DNA of 64,000 nt, taken from Paenibacillus herberti (GTDB taxonomy: Bacteria; Bacillota; Bacilli; Paenibacillales; Paenibacillaceae). The number at the start of each line of letters is the position of its first letter. Positions within the stretch are counted from its first letter, which is position 1. The notes under the pieces were generated by a model. The model was not told where the DNA came from. It saw nothing but the letters and a program-made list of their open reading frames with translations, and did no database searches. Both the position numbers and the translations under genes were made by a program. The stretch is from NCBI RefSeq assembly GCF_002233675.1, contig NZ_NMUQ01000001.1, forward strand, positions 568,680 to 632,679, in the 5' to 3' direction. This document shows positions 34,746 through 43,585 of this stretch, one piece after another.

Positions 34746-34854
34746 CATAAGCTCACACAGCGCGTTCTACCAACGAACGTTTCCGAATAGGGTAAACATG
34801 TACGGACAGACTCTACCTGTCCACCCTAGAACGAAGCGAGAGGGGAACAAGCGG

Positions 34855-36813
34855 ATGAAAGTGTCCAATGTCACCTTGCGCCGCCGTCTGTTCTTGGCGC
34901 TGGTCGTTGTCATCATCGGCTTCAGTGCGCTGATCGTACGGCTGGCCTACGTACAGCTGGTAAGAGGCGGCGAGCTATCCGCCAAAGCGGAAGACAATTG
35001 GCGTCGCGAGGTTGCATTTGCTCCCCGAAGGGGCGATATTACCGACCGGAACGGCGAGAAGCTTGCCTATAACGTGAGCTCACCCACGATCGTGGCGATT
35101 CCAGTCCAGATCAAGGACAAAGAAGGGACCGCACGCAAGCTGGCGCCCGTGCTTGGCATTTCCGAAGAGAAGCTGCTCGGCTTACTCAAAAAAGAAGAGA
35201 AGAGCGTTTTCATCAAACCGGAAGGCCGCAAAATTACGCTGGAAAAGGCGATGGAAGTTCGCAAGCTGGAGCTGCCGGGCATCGTTGTGGCGGAGGACAA
35301 CAAACGCTACTATCCGTTCGGTGAACTGGCAGCGAGCATCATTGGCATTACCGGTACCGATGCTGGATTAACCGGCGTGGAGAAAAAGTATGACGACCGT
35401 CTGAAAGGTGTCAGAGGCAGCGTATCCTATTTGTCAGACGCCAGGGGACATACGATGCCGGGCTCAACCGACAAGCTCGATGAGCCGAAGAATGGATTGA
35501 ATTTGCAGCTGACAATTGATCGGCAAATTCAGAGCATTATGGAGCGCGAGCTGGACCAGGCGATGACCAAGTACAAACCGAATAACGCCATCGCCATCGC
35601 GATGGACCCCAATACCGGCGAGGTGCTCGGCATGGCGAGCCGTCCGACGTTCGAGCCGGGCAACTACAACGCGTATCCATCCGAGGTGTATAACCGCATT
35701 TTGCCAATCTGGATGACCTATGAGCCAGGCTCTACTTTCAAGATCATCACGCTGGCAGCAGCATTGGAAGAGGGCAAGGTTAATCTCAAGAATGAGCGGT
35801 TCTTTGACCCCGGTGCGGTAGAGATCGGCGGCGCACGGTTGCGCTGTTGGAAAAAGGGCGGTCACGGCAGCCAAACGTTCCTGGAAGTTGTACAAAATTC
35901 ATGTAACCCGGGCTTTGTTGCGCTGGGCAATCGGCTTGGCAAAGACACGCTATTCAAGTATATTAAGGACTTCGGCTTCGGCAAGAAAACCGGTATTGAC
36001 ATCAGCGGCGAGGGGAACGGAATTCTGTTCAAACCAAGCCAGGTCGGCCCGGTGGAGCTGGCGACAACGGCCTTCGGGCAAGGGGTCTCGGTAACGCCGA
36101 TCCAACAGATAACGGCGGTGTCGGCGGCGGTTAATGGCGGTACGCTCTACAAGCCGCATTTGACTAAGGCCTGGACCAATCCAGAGACTGGCGAGGTTGT
36201 GGAGCGGATCCAGCCGGAACCGGTACGCCAGGTCATTTCTGAAAAAACGAGCGCCCAAGTAAGGGAAGCGTTGGAGAGCGTCGTGGCACTCGGCACGGGC
36301 GGCAACGCCTTTCTTGACGGCTATCGCGTCGGTGGTAAGACGGGGACGGCACAAAAAGTCATCAACGGCAGATATTCCACGAGTGAGCATATCGTTTCGT
36401 TCATTGGCATCGCACCTGCCGACAATCCACGCATTGTTGTATACGTAGCGATCGACAACCCGCAGGGCATCCAGTTCGGCGGCGTCGTTGCGGCTCCGAT
36501 CGTAAAGGGGATTTTGGAAGACTCGCTGCAATATATGGGCGTGCCCAAGAGCTCCAAACAAATCGGCAAAAAATACAAGTATGGAGAAACGACGATGGTG
36601 ACGGTGCCGAATCTCGTCGGCAAGACGGTATCGGACATTTACGAGGACATGAACATGAACTTCAATCTTGTCTCCGCCGGCAGCGGTAATACGGTTATCC
36701 GCCAAGCCCCGGCAGCGGGAGAGAGGGTGGATAAAGGGTCGACGATCCGCATCTATTTAGGGAGCGACGCCGACCTGCCGCCTGCAGCAAGCGGAGATGG
36801 ACACAGCCATTAA
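34855..36813 (+). CDS. spoVD: Stage V sporulation protein D (class B PBP)
   Basis: A 652-residue transpeptidase needed for spore cortex peptidoglycan, acting with SpoVE in the outer forespore membrane. The ATG at 34855, after GAGAGGGG, gives the typical start MKVSNVTLRRRLFLAL; an in-frame ATG at 34798 would add 19 residues. One N-terminal transmembrane anchor, a dimerisation domain, then catalytic Ser in GSTFKI near 293, SCN in the SxN position and KTGTAQK near 495. A single C-terminal PASTA domain (TVPNLVGKTVSDI to RIYLGSD) separates it from PBP2B. It is preceded by the hairpin-rich spacer and followed by murE. Confidence 0.95.
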   Translation: MKVSNVTLRRRLFLALVVVIIGFSALIVRLAYVQLVRGGELSAKAEDNWRREVAFAPRRGDITDRNGEKLAYNVSSPTIVAIPVQIKDKEGTARKLAPVLGISEEKLLGLLKKEEKSVFIKPEGRKITLEKAMEVRKLELPGIVVAEDNKRYYPFGELAASIIGITGTDAGLTGVEKKYDDRLKGVRGSVSYLSDARGHTMPGSTDKLDEPKNGLNLQLTIDRQIQSIMERELDQAMTKYKPNNAIAIAMDPNTGEVLGMASRPTFEPGNYNAYPSEVYNRILPIWMTYEPGSTFKIITLAAALEEGKVNLKNERFFDPGAVEIGGARLRCWKKGGHGSQTFLEVVQNSCNPGFVALGNRLGKDTLFKYIKDFGFGKKTGIDISGEGNGILFKPSQVGPVELATTAFGQGVSVTPIQQITAVSAAVNGGTLYKPHLTKAWTNPETGEVVERIQPEPVRQVISEKTSAQVREALESVVALGTGGNAFLDGYRVGGKTGTAQKVINGRYSTSEHIVSFIGIAPADNPRIVVYVAIDNPQGIQFGGVVAAPIVKGILEDSLQYMGVPKSSKQIGKKYKYGETTMVTVPNLVGKTVSDIYEDMNMNFNLVSAGSGNTVIRQAPAAGERVDKGSTIRIYLGSDADLPPAASGDGHSH

Positions 36814-36837
36814 CGCATTCAGAGAGGAGAGAGCGAG

Positions 36838-38322
36838 ATGCGTTTGGAGCAACTGGCATTGCAGCTTAAAACCGCCCGTCTCATTGGAGACGGCGCGATT
36901 GAAATTACAGGATTGGAGAGGGACTCCCGGGCTGTAAAGCCCGGGGACCTGTTCCTTTGTTTGCCGGGCCATACAGTGGACGGGCATGAATTTGCGGCGC
37001 AGGCTGTGGCGGCAGGAGCCGTTGCTCTCGTCGTGGAGCGTCCGCTTCAACTAGACGTTCCGCAGCTTGTTACGGGGGGCAGCCGGCATGCGATGGCGGT
37101 GCTTGCGGATTATTTTTATAATCATCCGAGCCGGGCAATGAATGTCATCGGCGTTACCGGCACGAACGGAAAAACAACAACAACGTACCTGATCGAGCGA
37201 ATCCTCGCGGATCAAGGTTTGAAGCCGGGCGTCATCGGCACGATCGAAAAACGTTACGCCGGGAAGTCTTTCCCGATGAGCGGCACGACGCCGGAGGCGC
37301 TTGATCTGCAGCGGGATCTCGCTGATATGCGAGACGCCGGTACGACGCATACTGTCATGGAAGTTTCCTCCCATGCGCTGGAGCAGGGCCGGGTCAAAGG
37401 GGTCCGTTACCGCACGGCCATATTTACAAACCTGACGCAGGATCACCTGGATTATCACGGGACGATGGATGTGTACCGCGAAGCCAAGGGCCTGCTCTTC
37501 TCGCGTCTGGGCAACAACTACGGCGGCGAAGAGGGCAGCTCCTATGCGGTGCTGAATGCCGATGATCCGGCAGCGGCGCGTTTTGGTCAGCTGACGGCGG
37601 CGGAAGTCATCACATATGGCGTGGATTCACCGGCTGATGTGCAAGGTTCCAATATCCGCATTACTGCGGGCGGAACTTTCTTCCATTTAAGCAGTTTTGC
37701 GGGAGAGACGGATATTACGTTGCAGATGGTCGGGAAATTCAATGTATATAACGCCCTGGCGGCAATCAGTGCTGGACTTGTGGAAGGCATTCCGCTGGAA
37801 GCAATCAAGGCCAGCCTGGAAAGTTTACCGGGAGTGCCGGGACGGGTGGAGTCGGTCAATGCCGGACAGGATTTTGCGGTCATTGTTGACTACGCGCATA
37901 CGCCGGATGGCTTGGAAAATGTACTGAAGGCCGTACGCGAATTCGCTGAGAAACGCGTCATTACGGTGTTTGGCTGCGGCGGCGACCGCGACCGGACGAA
38001 ACGTCCGATCATGGGTGAAATCGCTTCGCGCTACTCCGATTACACGATTGTCACCTCCGACAATCCACGGACGGAAAACCCGGATACGATCCTGCTCGAC
38101 ATCGAGGTCGGCCTGCAGAAGGCGAATGTGTCGCAAGAACGTTATGAGCTCCAGGTGGACCGTCGTGTCGCCATTGAAAAAGCGGTTGAAATGGCAAGCC
38201 CCGGAGATGTAGTATTGATTGCGGGGAAGGGCCATGAGACCTATCAAATCATTGGCAAGGTGACGCATGATTTTGATGACAGGCTGGCCGCCCAAGAAGC
38301 GATAAGGGGAATACGGAATTGA
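36838..38322 (+). CDS. murE: UDP-MurNAc-tripeptide synthetase MurE (meso-DAP adding)
   Basis: A 494-residue Mur ligase that adds the third residue to UDP-MurNAc-L-Ala-D-Glu with ATP. The ATP loop is VTGTNGKTTTT near residue 105. The DNPR motif near residue 408 (TSDNPRTENP) is the marker of enzymes that select meso-diaminopimelate, so the wall is of the DAP type. GAGAGGAGAG precedes the ATG. It overlaps the TTG start of murF by 4 bp. Confidence 0.96.
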   Translation: MRLEQLALQLKTARLIGDGAIEITGLERDSRAVKPGDLFLCLPGHTVDGHEFAAQAVAAGAVALVVERPLQLDVPQLVTGGSRHAMAVLADYFYNHPSRAMNVIGVTGTNGKTTTTYLIERILADQGLKPGVIGTIEKRYAGKSFPMSGTTPEALDLQRDLADMRDAGTTHTVMEVSSHALEQGRVKGVRYRTAIFTNLTQDHLDYHGTMDVYREAKGLLFSRLGNNYGGEEGSSYAVLNADDPAAARFGQLTAAEVITYGVDSPADVQGSNIRITAGGTFFHLSSFAGETDITLQMVGKFNVYNALAAISAGLVEGIPLEAIKASLESLPGVPGRVESVNAGQDFAVIVDYAHTPDGLENVLKAVREFAEKRVITVFGCGGDRDRTKRPIMGEIASRYSDYTIVTSDNPRTENPDTILLDIEVGLQKANVSQERYELQVDRRVAIEKAVEMASPGDVVLIAGKGHETYQIIGKVTHDFDDRLAAQEAIRGIRN

Positions 38323-39860
38323 TTATACGCAAGCTCAGTGTTATCGCCGGAATGAGTTCGGGCCGGATGGGGCCCGGTTACATAGACGCGCCCGAGGAAG
38401 CCGCGGAGGGACAGGGGCTCACTCAGGGCCCGTCCCCCCAAGGCTGGAGAGATATTCTCGTAAAGGGTGTAACGACGGACTCCCGACGCGCGAGCGAAGG
38501 GCAGTTGTTCGTTCCGCTGTCCGGCGATTCGTTCGACGGCCACGACTATGTGGAAGCAGCTTTTCGGCAAGGAGCCGCCGCTGCGTTCTGGAGCCTTGAT
38601 CGGGAGCTGCCCGCCGCGCTGGCTGGCAAACCGCTCGTACTGGTGGAGGACCCGCTTGAGGCGCTCCAGAATTTGGCAGCTGCCTACCGTAGCGAGCTCA
38701 AGACGGTTGTGGTCGGCATTACCGGAAGCAACGGCAAGACGACAACGAAGGATATGACAGCAGCCGCACTCGGCTCGGTTATGAGGGTGCATAAAACGGC
38801 TGGAAATCTCAATAATCATATCGGCTTGCCGATGACGGTATTGGCGTTGGCGGAAGACACCGAGGCAGCTGTGCTGGAAATGGGCATGAGCGGCCTGCGC
38901 GAAATCGCGCTGCTCACGGGAATTGCCAAGCCTGATATCGCCATCATCACGAACATCGGTGATGCGCATTTGCTGCAGCTCGGTTCGCGGGAGATGATCG
39001 CCCGCGCCAAGATGGAGATCGCCGAGGGGCTGAAGCCCGGCGGTCTGCTGCTCGTTAGCGCAGATGAGCCGCTGATCGCGGCGGAGCTGGCGCGAGCTAC
39101 ATTGCCGGAGGGCGCACAAGTTCGCACCTTCGGTGCTTCTCCGCGCAGCGACTGGCGCGCAGGCGGCATCGAGGTGGGCGCGGAATCTTGCGCCTTTACC
39201 GTGAAGGCTGGACCGGCCTCCGGTTTCCGGCTTGGCCCCATTCCAGTGGCACACTTAGCGGAAGGCTGCGATGCAACAGGCGAGTGCTTCCCGCAAGTTA
39301 CCATCGAGATTCCGGTACCTGGCGCGCATAATGTGTATAATGCACTGGCGGCAATCGCCGCTGCGACCGCCTGCGGCGTACCAGCGGAGGCGATTGCCTC
39401 CGGCCTGCGCACGATGCAGCTGACCGGCATGCGCATCCAGCCGGTCGCCGCCTCTTGCGGCGCAATGATTCTCAATGACGCCTACAACGCTAATCCCACG
39501 GCGGTACGCGCTGCGGTTGATCTGGTCGCCGGGCTGACCGGCTACCGGCGGAAGTGGATTGTGCTCTCCGACATGCGGGAGCTGGGCGAGACGGAGCAGG
39601 AGCTGCATCGCGAGACGGGAGCATACATTACGCCGGACAAGGCGGATGCCGTGCTCACTTGTGGTGAGATGTCGGCCTTTACCTCTGCTGGAGCTGCAGC
39701 GTCCTTCGGAACGCTGGCGGCGGAGGCGGTACGCCATTTTGCTTCGCAAGAGCTATTGATTGAAACGTTAAGCGCGGAGCTGGACGCCAGAGATCTGGTG
39801 CTTGTCAAAGGCTCCCGCACGATGCATATGGAAAGGGTCGTAGAAGCGCTGCAGCGTTGA
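38319..39860 (+). CDS. murF: UDP-MurNAc-tripeptide-D-Ala-D-Ala ligase MurF
   Basis: A 513-residue Mur ligase that adds D-Ala-D-Ala to complete the UDP-MurNAc-pentapeptide. ATP loop GITGSNGKTTTKDM near residue 135, then KTAGNLNNHIGLP and EMGMSGLREI, both MurF signatures. NDAYNANPTAVRAAVD marks the C-terminal domain. It is longer than many MurF proteins because of an N-terminal Gly/Pro-rich stretch (residues 12-45) and a middle insertion near 290-310. The TTG start overlaps the murE stop, which implies coupling. Confidence 0.95.
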   Translation: MIIRKLSVIAGMSSGRMGPGYIDAPEEAAEGQGLTQGPSPQGWRDILVKGVTTDSRRASEGQLFVPLSGDSFDGHDYVEAAFRQGAAAAFWSLDRELPAALAGKPLVLVEDPLEALQNLAAAYRSELKTVVVGITGSNGKTTTKDMTAAALGSVMRVHKTAGNLNNHIGLPMTVLALAEDTEAAVLEMGMSGLREIALLTGIAKPDIAIITNIGDAHLLQLGSREMIARAKMEIAEGLKPGGLLLVSADEPLIAAELARATLPEGAQVRTFGASPRSDWRAGGIEVGAESCAFTVKAGPASGFRLGPIPVAHLAEGCDATGECFPQVTIEIPVPGAHNVYNALAAIAAATACGVPAEAIASGLRTMQLTGMRIQPVAASCGAMILNDAYNANPTAVRAAVDLVAGLTGYRRKWIVLSDMRELGETEQELHRETGAYITPDKADAVLTCGEMSAFTSAGAAASFGTLAAEAVRHFASQELLIETLSAELDARDLVLVKGSRTMHMERVVEALQR

Positions 39861-39879
39861 TACGGCAAGGTGGTAGGTA

Positions 39880-40848
39880 ATGGACATGTTGGTCATATTG
39901 ATGACAATCGGCGTCTCGTTTTTGCTCTCGGTCATACTTGGTCCGCTATGCATTCCGCTGCTGCGCCGTCTCAAATTCGGGCAGCAGGTGCGCACGGACG
40001 GGCCGCAGAGTCATCTGAAGAAGTCGGGTACGCCGACGATGGGCGGCATTATTATTATGCTGGCCCTGCTCATCGCGTTTCTGCGCTTTTCCGAGAAGAC
40101 GACGGAGTTCTGGGTGCTGCTGATTGGCGCACTTGGCTTCGGCCTCGTCGGTTTCATGGATGATTACATCAAAATCGTGCTGAAGCGCTCACTCGGACTA
40201 ACGGCTAAGCAGAAGCTCGGGGGACAGTTGCTGTTCAGCATTATCATCTGTGTACTGTTGTTCAAAATGGACCACAGCACCGCGATCAGCATCCCGGGCA
40301 CGCACTTCAGCTTTGATCTGGGCTGGTTTTATTATCCTTTTGTTGTCATTATCTTTTTTGCCACGACTAATGCGGTGAACTTTACCGACGGAGTGGACGG
40401 CCTTCTGGCCGGCACGAGCGGGATTGCCGCCGGTGCTTTCACGATTATCGCCATGCAGGCGACCGAGCATGAGAGCGCCGTGTTCATGGCAGCGCTTGTT
40501 GGAGCGGTGCTGGGCTTCCTTATTTTTAACGCGCATCCCGCGAAGGTGTTCATGGGAGACACAGGTTCTCTCGGCATCGGGGGTGCTCTGGCGGCAGCGG
40601 CGATTCTCACGAAAACAGAAGTTCTGCTCATTCTGATCGGCGGGGTTTTTGTTATCGAGATGGTTTCCGTCATCCTGCAAGTAGGCTCGTTCAAGCTGCG
40701 CGGCAAACGGATTTTCCGCATGAGTCCAATCCATCACCATTTCGAGCTATCTGGATGGTCGGAGTGGAAGGTTGTTACGATATTCTGGGCAGTTGGCCTC
40801 GTGCTGGCGGCCGCCGGACTTGCTCTCTACCGGATAGGCGGGGGCTGA
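39880..40848 (+). CDS. mraY: Phospho-N-acetylmuramoyl-pentapeptide transferase
   Basis: A 322-residue, ten-helix integral membrane enzyme that links UDP-MurNAc-pentapeptide to undecaprenyl phosphate, forming lipid I. Family motifs are clear: [18 protein letters not shown] with the catalytic Asp pair, [19 protein letters not shown] and the C-terminal [14 protein letters not shown]. It sits in the usual dcw order between murF and murD. Confidence 0.97.
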   Translation: MDMLVILMTIGVSFLLSVILGPLCIPLLRRLKFGQQVRTDGPQSHLKKSGTPTMGGIIIMLALLIAFLRFSEKTTEFWVLLIGALGFGLVGFMDDYIKIVLKRSLGLTAKQKLGGQLLFSIIICVLLFKMDHSTAISIPGTHFSFDLGWFYYPFVVIIFFATTNAVNFTDGVDGLLAGTSGIAAGAFTIIAMQATEHESAVFMAALVGAVLGFLIFNAHPAKVFMGDTGSLGIGGALAAAAILTKTEVLLILIGGVFVIEMVSVILQVGSFKLRGKRIFRMSPIHHHFELSGWSEWKVVTIFWAVGLVLAAAGLALYRIGGG

Positions 40849-40924
40849 ATTTTATATCTCACGCAAACGGCCAACCGTCCAAATGGATGGCGGAGCCGTT
40901 TTGCTGCATAAGGAGAGGATTTGG

Positions 40925-42439
40925 ATGGAACATCCAACTTTATACCGGGGGCGCAAGATCGTTGTACTTGGACTTGCCCGCAGCGGCGTCGCTGTAGCCA
41001 AGCTGTTTCATAGGCTGGGGGCAGAGGTCGTCGTGAATGATCGCAAGTCGAGAGAAGAGAGTCCGGAGGCGGCAGAACTGGAGCAGCTCGGCGTGGAAGT
41101 CATCTGTGGCGGCCACCCCCAGAATCTGGTTGGTTCAACTACGAGTTTACTGGTGAAAAATCCAGGGATTCCGTACAGTGCTCCTCCTGTCGCCGCAGCT
41201 CTCGCACTTGGCGTAGAGGTTGTCACTGAAGTTGAAGTCGCTGGCCATCTGTCGGCCGCTCCAATTATCGGAATTACCGGCTCCAATGGCAAAACAACAA
41301 CGACGACCTGGATCGGCGAAATGCTTGGGGCTGCTGGCCTGAAGCCAATCGTGGCGGGCAATATCGGCCGCCCGCTGTGTGAAGCCGCGGAAGAGGCATC
41401 CGCTGACAACATCCTTGTTGCAGAGCTGAGCAGCTTCCAACTGAAGGGAACATCTTCTTTCCGCCCGCGCGTCGCGCTGCTGCTCAATGTAGCGGAGACG
41501 CATTTGGACTACCATGGTTCCATGGAGGATTATGTTGCCTCCAAGGCCAAGCTGTTCGACCACCAGACGGAGGAGGATACGGCGGTGCTCAACGCGGACG
41601 ATCCCTTCTGCGTAGGGATCGCAGCCAAGCTGCGTTCGCGCAAGCTGCCTTTTTCGCTGACGCAGCGGTTAGACTCCGGCGTATTCATTGATCCGCCATA
41701 TGCCCCTTTGGGCGGTGAGCTTGACGCTGGAGCCACGGCATCAACAGACGCTAACACTGAGCGGCGGGATGGCGCTGCGGGAGGCGGCGGGCAGCAAGGA
41801 GCTGCGACCGACGAGCCTGAGCGTCGCATCGTTTACCGCGACGCTTCCGGCGAGGAGCATATTCTGCTGCCGGTAGCCGAGCTCGGCATACCGGGCAGGC
41901 ATAATGCCGCTAACGCGCTGGCAGCAGCGGCGGCATGCCTCGCCATCGGTGCGGAGCCGGAGGCGCTCGCCGCGCCGCTGCGGGAGTTCAATGCAGTGGA
42001 GCATCGCCTGGAGTTCGTCCGCGAAGCAGGCGGAGTGCGGTACTATAACGACTCCAAGGCGACGAACCCGACGGCAACGACGATGGCGGTCGGCTCTTTG
42101 CAGGGGCCGATTGTGCTGATCGCCGGCGGGCTCGACCGCGGCTCCGACTATATGGAGCTGCTGCCGCTGTTCAAGAGCCGCCTCAAAGGGCTCGTGCTAT
42201 TGGGGCAGACGCGGCATAAGCTTGCGCATGTTGCGGAGCTGGCGGGTATGAGCGCGGTCCGCATAGTCGATGCTGGAGATGACGCCGAATCCACTATCTC
42301 CGCAGCGGTGCGTGAGGCAGCCGCCCTGGCAGCGCCTGGCGACGCCGTGCTGCTGTCGCCTGCTTGCGCTAGCTGGGATATGTTCCCTTCCTATGAAGTT
42401 CGCGGGTGCATGTTTAAAGATTCGGCGCATACCTTGTAA
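40925..42439 (+). CDS. murD: UDP-MurNAc-L-Ala-D-Glu ligase MurD
   Basis: A 504-residue Mur ligase that adds D-glutamate to UDP-MurNAc-L-Ala. ATG at 40925 follows AAGGAGAGG; the upstream ATG at 40883 has no site. ATP loop GITGSNGKTTTT near residue 116, YHGSMEDY and the C-terminal DSKATNPTATTMA are typical. It is about 50 residues longer than most MurD proteins because of a Gly/Ala/Thr-rich, low-complexity insertion near residues 265-300 (GAAGGGGQQGAATDEPERR), between the central and C-terminal domains. Confidence 0.96.
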   Translation: MEHPTLYRGRKIVVLGLARSGVAVAKLFHRLGAEVVVNDRKSREESPEAAELEQLGVEVICGGHPQNLVGSTTSLLVKNPGIPYSAPPVAAALALGVEVVTEVEVAGHLSAAPIIGITGSNGKTTTTTWIGEMLGAAGLKPIVAGNIGRPLCEAAEEASADNILVAELSSFQLKGTSSFRPRVALLLNVAETHLDYHGSMEDYVASKAKLFDHQTEEDTAVLNADDPFCVGIAAKLRSRKLPFSLTQRLDSGVFIDPPYAPLGGELDAGATASTDANTERRDGAAGGGGQQGAATDEPERRIVYRDASGEEHILLPVAELGIPGRHNAANALAAAAACLAIGAEPEALAAPLREFNAVEHRLEFVREAGGVRYYNDSKATNPTATTMAVGSLQGPIVLIAGGLDRGSDYMELLPLFKSRLKGLVLLGQTRHKLAHVAELAGMSAVRIVDAGDDAESTISAAVREAAALAAPGDAVLLSPACASWDMFPSYEVRGCMFKDSAHTL

Positions 42440-42482
42440 GTAGGGGGCTTGTCCCTACTTCCCATGCTAGAGGTGTTGCGTC

Positions 42483-43580
42483 ATGCCCAAAGCCAGATCC
42501 GCTCCCGACGTATGGCTGATCGGCTCTATCGCTCTTATTTTGACGATCGGGCTGATTATGGTGTACAGTGCCAGCGCTGTGCGGGCCTTTCAGGATTTCG
42601 GTGACAAATTCTACTTCGTGAAGCGCCAGACGCTGTTCGCCGCTCTCGGTATCGGTGCGATGGTTTTCACCGCCAACACGGACTATCATGTTTGGAAAAA
42701 ATACGCAAAGCCGCTGCTGTTGATCTGTTTTGCGCTGCTCGTGCTCGTACTTATTCCGGGCATTGGAACATGGCGCGGCGGTGCGCGAAGTTGGCTCGGC
42801 ATTGGCTCCTTTGGCATCCAGCCGTCGGAGTTCATGAAGCTCGGCATGATTTTGTTTCTGGCCAAAATGCTGTCCGACAACCAGCAGCGCGTCACGCTGT
42901 TTACGAAAGGATTGCTGCCTCCGCTTGCGCTCATGGGCACAGCCTTCGGCCTGATCATGCTGCAGCCGGATCTCGGCACCGGCTCCGTCATGATGGGCGC
43001 CTCGCTCATCGTACTGTTTGTCGCCGGCGCTCAAATGAAACATCTTGGCGGGCTCGCGGCCATTGGCCTCGTCGGCATGGTCGGCCTTATTCTTGCCGCA
43101 CCATACCGGCTTGCCAGGATTACCTCCTTCATGGATCCGTGGTCGGACCCGCTTGGCTCCGGTTACCAGATCATTCAGTCGTTGTATGCGATCGCGCCGG
43201 GAGGTCTGGTCGGGCTTGGCCTCGGTATGAGCCGTCAGAAATACAGCTATTTGCCGGAGCCTCAGACCGACTTCATCTTCTCGATTTTGGCAGAGGAGCT
43301 TGGTTTCATCGGCGGCTCTCTGCTCATTCTTCTCTTCCTCATTCTGATCTGGAGAGGGATGAGAGCTGCAATCTATGCACCAGATACGTTCGGCAGCCTG
43401 CTGGCCGCCGGCATTACCGGCATCGTGGCGGTGCAGGTGCTGATCAATATCGGTGTTGTCATCGGTCTGATGCCGGTCACCGGCATAACACTGCCGCTTG
43501 TCAGTTACGGCGGCTCGTCGCTGACGCTGCTTTTGACGGCGCTAGGCATTCTGCTCAATCTATCCCGTTATTCGAGGTGA
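42483..43580 (+). CDS. spoVE: SEDS glycosyltransferase SpoVE (FtsW family)
   Basis: A 365-residue polytopic protein of the SEDS family, which polymerises lipid II together with a class B PBP. About ten transmembrane helices; signatures YSASAVRAFQDFGDKFYFVK, GIGSFGIQPSEFMKLGMILF, AEELGFIGG and GITLPLVSYGGSS near the end. Position between murD and murG, in a cluster with spoVD, matches B. subtilis spoVE, so a role in spore cortex synthesis is most likely. It could instead serve as the vegetative FtsW; sequence alone cannot separate these. Confidence 0.88.
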   Translation: MPKARSAPDVWLIGSIALILTIGLIMVYSASAVRAFQDFGDKFYFVKRQTLFAALGIGAMVFTANTDYHVWKKYAKPLLLICFALLVLVLIPGIGTWRGGARSWLGIGSFGIQPSEFMKLGMILFLAKMLSDNQQRVTLFTKGLLPPLALMGTAFGLIMLQPDLGTGSVMMGASLIVLFVAGAQMKHLGGLAAIGLVGMVGLILAAPYRLARITSFMDPWSDPLGSGYQIIQSLYAIAPGGLVGLGLGMSRQKYSYLPEPQTDFIFSILAEELGFIGGSLLILLFLILIWRGMRAAIYAPDTFGSLLAAGITGIVAVQVLINIGVVIGLMPVTGITLPLVSYGGSSLTLLLTALGILLNLSRYSR

Positions 43581-43585
43581 ATCTC

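Larger units (their letters stand above)
33427..34854 (+). other. 1.4-kb non-coding, hairpin-rich spacer inside the dcw cluster
   Basis: No frame in this stretch looks like a gene: the longer ones on either strand are low-complexity shadows of the repeats. It contains one long hairpin, a string of short ones, AT-richer stems at 34014-34056 (CCGAATA/TATTCGG and GGGCTTT/AAAGCCC), and the tandem 271-bp repeats. In B. subtilis and many relatives pbpB and spoVD are separated by a short gap only. Confidence 0.75.

Noticed and set aside
34289-34750. Two similar plus-strand frames beginning MGGVVTVKRSG in the tandem repeats
   Set aside because: Similarity is due to DNA duplication. Indels between copies shift the frame, and there is no conserved stop or protein family.
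33427-34854. Group II intron or insertion sequence between pbpB and spoVD
   Set aside because: No reverse transcriptase or transposase frame, no GTGYG 5' end, and no terminal inverted repeats bounding the island were found.
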